Origin: Bacteroidales bacterium
GTDB lineage: Bacteria; Bacteroidota; Bacteroidia; Bacteroidales; UBA4181
Length of the DNA: 11,317 nt
Assembly: GCA_031264715.1 (NCBI GenBank)
Contig: JAISDP010000047.1
Coordinates: 1-11,317 of the forward strand
Reading direction: 5' to 3'
Position 1 is the stretch's first letter, and the number at the start of each line of letters is the position of its first letter. Both the position numbers and the translations under genes were made by a program. Below are positions 1 through 9,100 of this stretch, in pieces. The notes under the pieces are model-generated. The model saw only the letters and a list, made by a program, of their open reading frames with translations. It was not told the origin of the DNA and did no database searches.

Positions 1-190
1 CCAAAAGCCCGATCCGGGAGCGTACGCGGATACGCTGAAAGCAAAAGGAGTTAGCGGCGCAGTGATCAATTATTACCCTGGGATTCCACTTACCTGAAAG
101 ATGCTGCCCGCTGGCAGAGCCTGAATCAAACGGTAAACATCCTGAAAGAAAAGGGCCTTCTGGTGTGGCTGTACGACGAACTCGGTTTCC
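1..190 (+). pseudogene. Frameshifted, truncated fragment of a glycoside hydrolase-like protein
   Basis: Two plus-strand frames together read as one piece of a protein. Positions 2-82 give a segment ending GVSGAVINYYPG, then that frame meets a stop (TGA). Reading from 82 in the next frame gives DSTYLKDAARWQ and, further on, KEKGLLVWLYDELGF. Adding one G to the GGG run at 80-82 joins the two frames without a stop. The combination of an early (beta/alpha) barrel strand, a helix and a 'GLxVWLYDExGF/Y' motif is typical of the N-terminal region of large Bacteroidetes glycosyl hydrolase-like proteins, where the motif normally continues as PSG. Here the match is lost right after GF, at about 190. No start codon or 3' part is present; the 5' part may lie left of the window. 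Frameshift plus sharp truncation suggest a gene remnant, or an indel and a chimeric join near a contig end. The exact GH family is not determined. Confidence 0.6.
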
Positions 191-193
191 TAA
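187..193. other. Abrupt junction between the plus-strand GH fragment and the DUF5054 gene
   Basis: Plus-strand homology to the GH motif ends at GGTTTCC (184-190), and the minus-strand stop codon TAG occupies 190-192, so the two coding regions meet or share one base. Two convergent genes do not normally abut in the middle of a conserved domain of one of them. Because the last base of the stop (complement of C190) may come from the foreign side, the TAG could have been created by the join, and the original codon could have been any TAN codon. This marks either a deletion or inversion breakpoint or an assembly chimera. Confidence 0.5.
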
Positions 194-2574
194 TCAGGAT
201 TCATGCCGTTCAGCCATTTATTATACAGATCGTTTTCCTTCATTTCCGGGTGGACAATCACTACCGGACCAACCAGATAGGTGTCGGTAATCGCGTTAAT
301 ACCGGATGTATTCGGATTTTCGGGTGTCCAATAGACGTCGTATTCACATACGGTTTTTCCTGTATATTCTACCGGGAAATTCACACTCCACCCGTTGTTA
401 TAAATCATCGACTGGAGCAGGTTGGAATTGGAAGGTTCGCTGATGTCGCCGCCAAGAAAGAACATCCGTTTTCCCAGTTCAAACACGGGTGATGTCCTCG
501 AAGCCCACACCCTTGTCCCGTCCCGCGATGAATATTTCACCCACGAATCGGCCACAAAAAAGGATTTGCAGGTATTAGGGATATTCTCCTTATAAGGAAC
601 GTATTCCATCCCGCCGTTGGTTGTGGAAATACTCTTTTCCATATCCGGAAACGGAAATTCGGCATATATCAGTTCGGGATTGCGTTCGGCGTGCAAGATG
701 CGGTCAAAAATGATTTTGATGTTCACCCTCTTCTCATTTTTGTGAACGGTGAGTATGCGCTCGGCACTGTTTAACCGTTGATTGTCGAGTTTTTGGCTAT
801 ATACGGTGCAGTATGGGGTTTCTTTAACTTTGGTAATTTCTTTCGGTACGGACAGGCAGTCGCCGGGAACTGCATCGGCTCCCCACCATCCGCCGGTAAT
901 GAACCGGCTAACATACAAAACAGGAGCTTCGCCTTCGAAAAGAGGACGTTCCATACCCGGCCAGCGGATGCTTACCGGCCATCCGGTTGCACTGAAGACC
1001 ATGACCGGTTTATCCGGCGTATTTTCCATATCCGGTTCATCAACGGAGGCGATGTAACGTCTGAAACTTTTGCCGGTTATTTTTTCCACCCAAAAACAAA
1101 CATCATCTCCGTCATCGTACAGTTTTATTTTTTTACCGGATGAATCATCAAGAAGCGATTTGGGATTTTTTACTTCCCTGATGCTCCTTTTTTCCAGTTT
1201 GCACCATCCGGAATATTCCGTTTCCTGTGTGTTAATGACATAGATGCCGTAAGGCTTTCCATTCATTATAGCGCGTGTTTTCTGGGCAAGCGTCCATCCG
1301 GCATGTTCATAAGCTTTATAGGCATACCTGAATGCCTCGTTCATGGCGCCCTGGTTTTGGATGCCGTACATATCCCTGCCGGAACTGTTGGCGGCAAAAG
1401 TATGCTCGTAAAATGTGCAAATATCACGTTCAATCTCATCAATTTTTTTGAATTGACTGTCTGTTGATTTGTTGAAAACCGAAGATTGCGACGCCTGGAG
1501 TAAATACCGCGCCCTGCGTGCCGTTCCTGTTTCGCGGGGCATTGATGCCATGCCGAAAGCCCACCAGTCGCCAAATTCTCCTTTAAGCACCGATGCCTGA
1601 TCGCCTGCAATCTGTTCCATATGGATCATGGAAGCAGTGGCGGTTGTCAGGTTCAATTCCGGTTTGAGTCCCAACCCGTTCCATTTTTGCACAAATGCCA
1701 CAATAGCCGGATACGGTCCGTCATTATCGCCTCTCCATTGATTTGAAAATGTCAGCGGCAACAACTCGCAGGTATAACCGCGATCTTCCAAATCTTTCAA
1801 TTTTTGCAGGCATACTGCATGTGCCTCCCTGACCGACGCTTCATCGGCTTTAAAAAACTCGCCGTCCCTTGGCCACCTTGTTTCGAGGTTGGCGGCTTCA
1901 TTCTGGTTGCCTCGCCAACGCTGCGCATGGAAATAATCGTAACCCGCCCAGTACGAAATTCCGTTCCAAAGAAACAGCCTGCGTCCGTCGGGCATTTCCC
2001 ACCAGCTTGCCACAGGCTTGTTGAAAGGGTGGCGTCCGTTCATGCCCAGCCAAATGTATTTGACGCCCTTATCAGCAAGTTTATTGGCAACGGAACGGGG
2101 GAATCCGTTCACGTCGTTTTGTATGGCGATGCGGGGACAAACCAGCGAGGCAAGTTCCGGCGGTATCCATGAGGTCAGTTTTTCCACCTCCGACCGGTTC
2201 AACATGGGATGTATGTTAAATGGCATGATATTGACGTCTATCTGTCCGCGCCGGATACAATCCACCATCTTTTTGCGTCTTTCAGCAGTGGTTTCCTGCC
2301 ACCATTTCCAAAACGGATCAAGCGCCTCCACTGTCCATGTAAAGCGTTCGCCGGGCCTGTTCCCTTTTGTCTGTTCGGCGGCATCCAGCGCAATGTCGAT
2401 GTAGCGTTTGTGCAACTCGGCCACGGTCAGCGGATGTTCCGTGTATCCATAATCGGTGTGGGTCCAGTTAATGATATCTATCGTTTTTACCACGCCCCGG
2501 TATGTTCCTGTTTGCGCCGGTATGGGCGTGGCAAACAACGTTATCAGTACGGCAATACTTGACAGTGATTTCAT
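190..2574 (-). CDS. Secreted GH38-like (DUF5054-type) putative glycoside hydrolase
   Basis: This 794-residue protein begins with a Sec signal peptide (residues 1-20, cleavage likely after PIPA, no lipobox cysteine), so a soluble periplasmic or secreted enzyme is expected. The N-terminal half resembles the GH38 alpha-mannosidase barrel. IINWTHTDYGY (35-44) places H39 and D41 like the HxD zinc ligands. FTWTVEALDPFWKWW (78-92) and RRGQIDVN (108-115) follow in the usual order. AIQNDVNGFP (150-159) puts D154 where GH38 has its nucleophile/metal-binding Asp. At 331-360 (KGEFGDWWAF, then TGTARRARYL) it parallels the GH38 region carrying the last His ligand, but no His is visible there. The C-terminal half (about 480-794) looks beta-rich. 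These features fit the uncharacterised DUF5054 family; activity and substrate are unknown. It is the last gene of the PUL, 131 bp after the discoidin lipoprotein gene. The ATG at 2574 is kept because the signal peptide starts there. The C-terminus sits on the suspicious junction at 190. Confidence 0.8.
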   Translation of the reverse strand: MKSLSSIAVLITLFATPIPAQTGTYRGVVKTIDIINWTHTDYGYTEHPLTVAELHKRYIDIALDAAEQTKGNRPGERFTWTVEALDPFWKWWQETTAERRKKMVDCIRRGQIDVNIMPFNIHPMLNRSEVEKLTSWIPPELASLVCPRIAIQNDVNGFPRSVANKLADKGVKYIWLGMNGRHPFNKPVASWWEMPDGRRLFLWNGISYWAGYDYFHAQRWRGNQNEAANLETRWPRDGEFFKADEASVREAHAVCLQKLKDLEDRGYTCELLPLTFSNQWRGDNDGPYPAIVAFVQKWNGLGLKPELNLTTATASMIHMEQIAGDQASVLKGEFGDWWAFGMASMPRETGTARRARYLLQASQSSVFNKSTDSQFKKIDEIERDICTFYEHTFAANSSGRDMYGIQNQGAMNEAFRYAYKAYEHAGWTLAQKTRAIMNGKPYGIYVINTQETEYSGWCKLEKRSIREVKNPKSLLDDSSGKKIKLYDDGDDVCFWVEKITGKSFRRYIASVDEPDMENTPDKPVMVFSATGWPVSIRWPGMERPLFEGEAPVLYVSRFITGGWWGADAVPGDCLSVPKEITKVKETPYCTVYSQKLDNQRLNSAERILTVHKNEKRVNIKIIFDRILHAERNPELIYAEFPFPDMEKSISTTNGGMEYVPYKENIPNTCKSFFVADSWVKYSSRDGTRVWASRTSPVFELGKRMFFLGGDISEPSNSNLLQSMIYNNGWSVNFPVEYTGKTVCEYDVYWTPENPNTSGINAITDTYLVGPVVIVHPEMKENDLYNKWLNGMNPD

Positions 2575-2603
2575 GTGATTTGATAATTTTCTTGCGAGAC
2601 TTT

Positions 2604-2623
2604 CCGCAGGTCAAGACCTGCGG
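2604..2623. repeat. Perfect inverted repeat, 9-bp arms with a 2-nt centre
   Basis: CCGCAGGTC (2604-2612) and GACCTGCGG (2615-2623) are exact reverse complements separated by AA. It is the hairpin nearest the DUF5054 start, whose ATG begins 30 bp away. No T-run follows on either strand, so it is not a standard intrinsic terminator. With such a short centre it could equally be a palindromic repeat unit or a protein-binding site. Confidence 0.75.
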
Positions 2624-2634
2624 TTATGAAAATC

Positions 2635-2649
2635 CGGCTTTTCAAGCCG
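2635..2649. repeat. Short inverted repeat, 6-bp arms
   Basis: CGGCTT (2635-2640) pairs with AAGCCG (2644-2649) around TTC. In the minus-strand transcript the loop reads GAA, flanked so that a GAAA-type loop is also possible. It is the middle of three hairpins packed into the same gap. No T-run follows on either strand. Confidence 0.55.
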
Positions 2650-2650
2650 C

Positions 2651-2690
2651 CAAACCGGATCATGTCAAACATCCGACATAATCCGGTTTG
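2651..2690. repeat. Long interrupted inverted repeat in the lipoprotein-DUF5054 gap
   Basis: CAAACCGGAT (2651-2660) is the exact reverse complement of ATCCGGTTTG (2681-2690). After one C/A mismatch the stem continues with ATGTC (2662-2666) against GACAT (2675-2679), leaving an 8-nt loop. The result is a 15-bp stem with one internal mismatch, starting 15 bp after the lipoprotein stop codon. In the minus-strand transcript GCGGCTTG follows it rather than a U-run. It could slow 3' exonuclease decay of the upstream susCD-type message or be part of a dispersed palindromic repeat. Confidence 0.75.
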
Positions 2691-2705
2691 CCATATTCCT
2701 GTCAA

Positions 2706-4265
2706 CTACATCCTGTTACCATACACGAACAGTTCCCAAAGATCTGCCATGTTAGCATTTTTGGAATACCATACAATCACATACCGTCCGCGCGTACTGT
2801 TCGGAAGCGTCAATGTACACGGGGCGCTGTTCGGATTATCCGTCGCCCAGTTATAGTCTACCAAAGCCTCGCCCCAATAGCCTTTTGCCGCTGTAATTAC
2901 AGCAGGCCCCTGTACTAAAAATTCACCGCTGGCGGCTTCCCAGCACTGCTCATCCGAACTGACGTAAACTTTTACATTCGTAATATAGCTTAGCGGGTTC
3001 GGCGGGCTCGGCGAAGTCCGGTAAAATTCAGTGCGGCTTCCCTGCCGTTCGCCAGGCCCGCGCGTCCAAATCTCTACTGCCGTAACATCCGTTTCAGCTC
3101 CAAGGTCTACCACAATGGCCGGATTATTGTCGTTGGCTATTCCGCTCGGATAACTTGCCGCACCCACGCCGGGACGCCATGATGTATCAAAATCGCCATC
3201 AAACACGCCGGCTATACGCTTCGGGCTATAATTCAGGGTCTGGTGGGAGGACGAGCTTTTGATCGGTACCTGCGAACGGTCGGGTACATACTGAACGGCA
3301 ATATAACATGCGTCATGAGCGGGATCTACCTGAAGCGGCAGGGTCACGCCTGTCAGTTTCACCGGAATAATATTCAGGCCCGGATAAAGCTTTGACGGAT
3401 CAATGGTGCAGGTTACGGTCATTTTATTCGCTCCCTTTTTTACCGACATGTCCGTTGACAGCGTATAAGCGTCGTCCGGTGGAAGAACCCCGTCAATATG
3501 AGTCAAAACGCTTCTAAATTCTTCCGTATCGGCAGAAGTTGTGCTTATTAACCTCTTTTCGGTATAAACCACGCTGCTTTTTGCATCATTCACTAAAGAC
3601 TGCAGTACGGTACGGTCGCTTTCCAGCGTAATGACGGCATCCCACCGGTTGGTAAAGGACATGCCGATCTCTACCTTCTTTTCGATCAAATTTTCCTGAC
3701 CGTCATCCCCTTCGAATATACGAACCATCTCGAAATTGCCGGTCATTACCCTGATCATAGGTTCGCTTACCTTGAACCTTAGAAGAACGGTATTGGACTC
3801 GGTGGTTTCTACCCCGTCCGAACTGATGGTTACCGGGAAAACAAAATCCGTTTCACCGTATACGCCTCCGGCTTCGGCAAGAATTTCCTTCGGGTCGTAT
3901 TCCATCGACCATTTTGCATACTGTTCGTCGCCCGAAATGGTAAACACCGACTGGGGTATTGAATAACAGTGTGTCGGCAACAATTTGTAGCTGGCGCCGT
4001 TTTCCGCATTATACTGCTCCAGCGCTTCCGTATTCATGTTAAAAGTAACCGAGCAGGGCGTTCCGTTCAGTCCGCTTTTGTTGGCCCACAACTGCATCAC
4101 TACCTTTTCGCCTATATCAAAGGACTCTTCCATTTGTAAGCCGGTCTTCACAAGATATACCCTGTCCGAAACCATATTTTGATTGCGATTGTCTTCGCAT
4201 GAAGAAAAGACAACGCATACCAGCATCCATACCGTTATTAACAAAAAACTCTTTTTCATTTTCAT
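2706..4265 (-). CDS. Surface glycan-binding lipoprotein: two DUF1735-like modules plus F5/8 type C (discoidin) domain
   Basis: The 519-residue product starts with a lipoprotein signal; the lipobox is VFSSC with Cys23 as the lipidation site. Acidic residues follow at once (CEDNRN), as in signals that send Bacteroidetes lipoproteins to the cell surface. Residues about 31-168 and 171-327 look like two DUF1735-type beta-sandwich modules (the first has the LEQYNAENGASYKLLP motif common to this family). Residues about 335-519 form a discoidin/F5-8 type C domain: IAGVFDGDFDTSWRPG (351-366), VVDLGAETDVTAVEIW (385-400), VKVYVSSDEQCWE (431-443) and the final strand WELFVYGNR (510-518). It lies 15 bp after the SusD-like gene, in the SusE/SusF position, so a role in holding glycan at the cell surface is inferred. 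The start may be Met1 or Met3; upstream is AAAAAATAAA, the A-rich leader usual in this phylum. Confidence 0.88.
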   Translation of the reverse strand: MKMKKSFLLITVWMLVCVVFSSCEDNRNQNMVSDRVYLVKTGLQMEESFDIGEKVVMQLWANKSGLNGTPCSVTFNMNTEALEQYNAENGASYKLLPTHCYSIPQSVFTISGDEQYAKWSMEYDPKEILAEAGGVYGETDFVFPVTISSDGVETTESNTVLLRFKVSEPMIRVMTGNFEMVRIFEGDDGQENLIEKKVEIGMSFTNRWDAVITLESDRTVLQSLVNDAKSSVVYTEKRLISTTSADTEEFRSVLTHIDGVLPPDDAYTLSTDMSVKKGANKMTVTCTIDPSKLYPGLNIIPVKLTGVTLPLQVDPAHDACYIAVQYVPDRSQVPIKSSSSHQTLNYSPKRIAGVFDGDFDTSWRPGVGAASYPSGIANDNNPAIVVDLGAETDVTAVEIWTRGPGERQGSRTEFYRTSPSPPNPLSYITNVKVYVSSDEQCWEAASGEFLVQGPAVITAAKGYWGEALVDYNWATDNPNSAPCTLTLPNSTRGRYVIVWYSKNANMADLWELFVYGNRM

Positions 4266-4280
4266 TTTATTTTTTGATGA

Positions 4281-6188
4281 TTACCATCCCCATGACTGTT
4301 CAATTCCTTTATTCCTGTCCAATTCCCGCTGGGCTAACGGATACAGGTAATGTTTCGGCAGGAAGGTACGTTTACCCCTGGAGGTGGGCGTTCGCTGCCA
4401 ATAATTCGTTTGCCCGATATTGCCGGACGCTCCGTCGTCTTCATTGATATTCATCCCGTAAACAGGAGCATCATGATTGGTTGCTTCCGCAATTTTCCAT
4501 CGCCGGATGTCGAAATAACGGCTGTTTTCAAAAAATAATTCTACCTGGCGCTCCCTGCGTACCATTTCCCGCATCAGGGACTGGTTGCCTGCAATTTCGG
4601 GATACACCGCCTCAATGTTGGGAACGCCTGCCCTTGTGCGGATCATATTCCAGTATTTGAACACGTCCGGATTTTGATGGTCGTACTCTATCAATGCTTC
4701 CACGTAATCCAGGTATATTTCAGCCAGCCGGATAATCGGCCAGAGGGAAAATACGAAACCGCCATTTCCCAGGCTTGGATCGGTTTCCCTGAATGTGAAT
4801 TTACGGGGCGTATATCCGGTAAGCGGATGATTGGTCCCGGCGGCTTCATAAGAGGTTCCATCCTTTCCATAGTCAATGACAACGCTTTTTGTAAAGTTCG
4901 CACCGTACATCCATTGAAGGTTGTCATATACAATGCTCATGTAGAAACGCGGTTCACGGTTCACATACATGTTGTAGGTAGATATCGAAACTTTATCCCA
5001 CGGATGATAAAAGTTGGTTGCTCCCGTTTCGGAATAATCGGAGAGGGGGTCTATGACAGGGTTTCTGCCGTCTTTCCCGTCCCATGCCAGGCTACCGTCA
5101 CTGTATCCCGTGATGGGGTATCTTCCGTTATCCATGGCAAAAGCATCCACCTGTCTTTGCGATATGCTGACGCCGCCCCAGCAGTTATTAAAAACTTTCG
5201 GCGTGATGCGGTAAACGAAATTTCTTGCTTCCAACTGTGTGCCGCCAAAAGTCATGTGCCGTCCGAAGATCAGTTCCGAATTCCACTTTTCATAATGTAT
5301 TCCATAAATGGAAGCATAAGGATCCAGGTTACCGTCGGCATACACTTCATACAACTCATACAGATTCATGTCGATCACCTCTTTGGCAGCCGCTGCAGCA
5401 TCTCTCCACTTCTGTTCGCTGTAAGCAACCGGCATCAGGTTTTCGTCGGTGGTCTTGCTCATCCAGTTCGCATAGATGGAATTACTTGTGTTGAACAGCG
5501 GGCTTGCCGCGAAATTCAGCAACCGGGCTTTCATGGCAAGCGCCGCTCCCCTGGTGGGCCTCCCATAGTCGCCGGGGCTTGTCTGTACCAGGGTCAATAT
5601 CTTCGACGCTTCGGTAAACTCCTCACAGACGTAGCTGACACAGTCCTCGAATGTGTTTCTGCCCACGCTGTATTCCCTGTCCAAATCGTAAACCTCATCA
5701 TATACAAGTACAACCGGGCCGTACATCCGGATCAGCTCGTGATAAATATACGCCCTCAAAAAACGGACTTCCGCCTTATATCTTGTACGGTCTTCGACCC
5801 TCAATTCTTCGCATATGTCAACGTTTTGCAGGAAGATATTCATTTCCCGGATTCCCTGATACATTTCCCTCCATTTGCCGTAGGAAACATTATTTGGGTT
5901 CCACGAGCCGTTATTCATTTGATTGACGGCATGATCCCAGGTGGCCATGGATTCATCCGAAGCCGCGCTCCACGGGGTTCCGTTCGCCGCGCTGAGCAGC
6001 CAGTAATCCGGTATGTAACCGTAACAACTGTTAAGATACCTTTCCGTATAGAGTTTGCTGACAAAGATATCCTGAGTGGATGTAGGCTGATTTAAAGGCT
6101 GCTGGTCGAGGAAAGAATCGCAGGCTATGGCAGCGATGCCGGTCATCAACACAAAAGCAGACCATTTGATTTGATGTATTATTTTCAT
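4281..6188 (-). CDS. SusD/RagB-like nutrient-binding outer-membrane lipoprotein
   Basis: This 635-residue protein has a lipoprotein signal with lipobox AAIAC (Cys23) followed by DSFLDQQP, the usual SusD N-terminus. The N-terminal SusD-like part (about 23-220) carries the helical repeat region, including the motif RFLRAYIYHELIRMYG. The C-terminal RagB/SusD part contains RRERQVELFFENSRYFDIRR (about 544-563), the best conserved family signature, and ends with YPLAQRELDRNKGIEQSWGW. The length is within the family's normal upper range. SusD-like proteins cap the SusC barrel and deliver glycan to it; the gene starts 10 bp after the SusC-like stop, consistent with co-transcription and complex formation. 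The ligand cannot be predicted from the sequence. A long open frame on the opposite strand is a shadow of this gene. Confidence 0.95.
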   Translation of the reverse strand: MKIIHQIKWSAFVLMTGIAAIACDSFLDQQPLNQPTSTQDIFVSKLYTERYLNSCYGYIPDYWLLSAANGTPWSAASDESMATWDHAVNQMNNGSWNPNNVSYGKWREMYQGIREMNIFLQNVDICEELRVEDRTRYKAEVRFLRAYIYHELIRMYGPVVLVYDEVYDLDREYSVGRNTFEDCVSYVCEEFTEASKILTLVQTSPGDYGRPTRGAALAMKARLLNFAASPLFNTSNSIYANWMSKTTDENLMPVAYSEQKWRDAAAAAKEVIDMNLYELYEVYADGNLDPYASIYGIHYEKWNSELIFGRHMTFGGTQLEARNFVYRITPKVFNNCWGGVSISQRQVDAFAMDNGRYPITGYSDGSLAWDGKDGRNPVIDPLSDYSETGATNFYHPWDKVSISTYNMYVNREPRFYMSIVYDNLQWMYGANFTKSVVIDYGKDGTSYEAAGTNHPLTGYTPRKFTFRETDPSLGNGGFVFSLWPIIRLAEIYLDYVEALIEYDHQNPDVFKYWNMIRTRAGVPNIEAVYPEIAGNQSLMREMVRRERQVELFFENSRYFDIRRWKIAEATNHDAPVYGMNINEDDGASGNIGQTNYWQRTPTSRGKRTFLPKHYLYPLAQRELDRNKGIEQSWGW

Positions 6189-6198
6189 TATACAAAAA

Positions 6199-9100
6199 TT
6201 AGAAGTTAAGATTCATACCAATACTGATAATTCTGTTGGAAGGATATACCGCGCCCTGGCGCGACTCCGACACATCCGGATTGTATATTTCGGGATCAAA
6301 CAGCTTGAACTTCGAAAAAGTTAACAAATTCACCCCCGAACAGTAAAAATGCAATGTCTTGATCCGTAACTTTTGGGATAAATGCTGGGGTACGGTGTAT
6401 CCGACAGTGGCATTTTTCAACCGCAGGAAACTCATATCGCGCTGCCACACGGTTGAATTTGGATTGTTGTTGGTGTTGGCCCCTACTGTTGCACGCGGAT
6501 ATTTAGCGTTCGGATCGGGGTTGTCCAGCCTCCATGAATTCAGATACACGTCTTCATAAAAGCCGGATGTCGCCTCGCCTGCTCCCGAGAAGATTTTAAA
6601 CGCATTACCGTCCAAAATCATTGTAAAATTTGCCGATCCGGAAAACAGGAACGAAAGGTCGAAGCCTTTCCACTGGAGAGATGCGCCGAACCCGTATGTG
6701 ATTTCAGGCAGCCACGTCCGTCCGATGGGAATCTGGTCGTATGAATTAATGGTACCATCGCCGTTGACGTCCTTGTATTTGACATCCCCTGCACGAAGCG
6801 TCCCGAATTGCGACGGGCTTTGGTCAATCTCTTCCTGTGAGGAGAAAAGTCCCATGGCGACATATCCCGTCTGCTGGTTTACCGGAAGCCCTACTTGAGT
6901 CATATAAGGAAATTCGGGCATGGGCTGTGCGTTTTTCAGCACTTTATTACGGTTATATACGAAATTGCCCCTGACGGAAATCTGCAGTTCGCCTACCGTA
7001 TGGAACGATTCCAGTTGAAAATCGACGCCACGGTTCAATACCTCGCCGATATTGGCATAAGGCAAGTCGGATACGCCGGCTACATCGGTCATGTCGTCCC
7101 TGCGGAGGAAGATGCCGGTACGGTAATCGCGGAAATAATCCGCCTGTAGATTCACCCTGTCCCATAACGATAATTCAAGGCCAAGATCAAGCTTTTGCGA
7201 TTTTTCCCAGGCAACGCTCTGACTTGCGTACCTGGAAATTTTTGCCCCTGAATAAGCTGCGGATTCTCTTCCAAACGAGTAAGCATTATTGATATTCAGG
7301 CTGTAATCGTCCTGATAGATAAACCGCGTATCCCTGCCGATCTGGTCGTTGCCAACCAGTCCATATGATCCTCTGAGTTTCAACTTGGAGACGACATCTG
7401 CAACCGGCGCGAAGAAATTCTCGCTCGAGACAAGCCATCCTAAAGCAATGGAAGGGAAAAAGCCGAAACGTTTTCCCGGACTGAAATTTTCCGAACCGTT
7501 GTAGCCGAAATTACTTTCGAGAAAGTACCGGTCATGATACCCGTAGGTAACGCGTCCGGCAATCCCCTGATGACGGTATGGAACTGATTTCTCGATATCC
7601 TCGGGCTGTATATCCCTTAATGATTTCTGGTTATACAGGAAAAGCCCGCTTACACGGTGCACGCCGAATACCCGGGAATAAGTCAGCGAACTTTCGAGAT
7701 AAACGGTTTTTCTTCCCGTCGATCCCTTACTGAATCCCAATACATCCGAACCTTCGGCCTCAACCGTCCGAAAAATCAAATTGCCGTCGGCGTCGCGTCC
7801 GGTAGCGTAAAATGTGTTCGGCGTCCGCGAATAGTGTACCGTCTGGTTGGTTACGGCATCCCACGAAAACTTAACATTGGCTGTTAAACCTTTGACAATC
7901 CATCCAAAATCCTGATTCAACCCTAAAAGAGCCTGCGCGTTATTCCAGTATTCATTTTTAAATCCGCTTTGCGTTAACAGGTTATATGGATTGTTTCCTC
8001 CTCCCGGATAAGCGGCAGGACTGCCATCCGAATAGACTGCGGGAATCAGCCCCGGCGCATAGATCAGCGACCTGTTCCAGATCGTGTTTTTATCCGCATT
8101 GGGCGATATGCGCGTTTCATAAATATTGGACAGATTCACCTGAACAATGGTAGACGGGGTCAGGTTGACATCTACATTCGAGCGAAAATTAAACTTGTTG
8201 TAGCTGATGGCGGTATTATAGTGCTTGGTTTCGTCTTCCCGGTAAATACTTCCTTCGTGGTAGTATGTGCCCGAGACGAAATACCGCGCAATGGTTCCCC
8301 CACCGCTGATGTTGGTATTCACGCGCTGGTTGAAGGTATAGGGTTTGAACATTTTCCCGGGCCAGTCTACATTGGGATAAAGGTCGGGATCGGCCCCCGA
8401 ACGTATCCGGTCAATTACCTCCTGACTGAAAAGGGGTTTTCCGCCATCCGAAGTATAACTGTACGCTTCGTTATATAAGTCGGTGTACTGAACGGCATCG
8501 GCCATTTTAGGAAGCCTTGTCGGGGATACGACGCCGGTTTCGGCGCGTACGGTTACTTTGGCCGGTCCCTGATCGCCCGACCTGGTAGTGATCAGCAGCA
8601 CCCCGTTAGCCCCGCGTACCCCGTATATGGCGGTTGCAGTAGCGTCCTTCAATACGGAGAACGTTTCTATATCCTCAACGTCCACCAGGTCAATCTCCCG
8701 TTCGATACCATCCACCAATACCAGGGGCTTGTTCGAAAAGCTGTTGGTGGTACTGATGCCCCGTATCCAGAATTGCGCGCCCGATCCCGGTTCGCCTGTA
8801 CGCTGGATGGAGATGACGCCGCCCAACTGTCCTGCAAGCACGCTGGATATATTGCCCGCCGGCAGTTTCAACTGACCCGGTTTCACCGAAGTAATGGCGC
8901 CGACAACACTCTCTTTCTTCTGAGTGCCATAGCCAACGACCACCACTTCTTCTATTGCCGATGCCGACGGCTGCAATTCGAAATTGATGACGGAGCGACC
9001 GCTTACCAGGACTTCCCGGGTAGTATAACCTACAAAGGAAACGGCAAGTACTGCGTTCTCGCCGGTTACTTTAATCGAGTATTTACCGTCGATGTCGGCC

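Noticed and set aside
163..492. A 109-codon plus-strand open frame starting with GTG
   Set aside because: Its first nine codons belong to the broken GH fragment, and the rest is the antisense of the DUF5054 gene; it is not a gene of its own.
2604..2690. Intrinsic terminator between the lipoprotein and DUF5054 genes
   Set aside because: The stems are strong but no T-run follows any of them on either strand.
4674..6095. A 473-codon open frame on the plus strand opposite the SusD-like gene
   Set aside because: It is fully antisense to a clear SusD gene, shows no recognisable domain, and is explained by the codon usage of the true gene.
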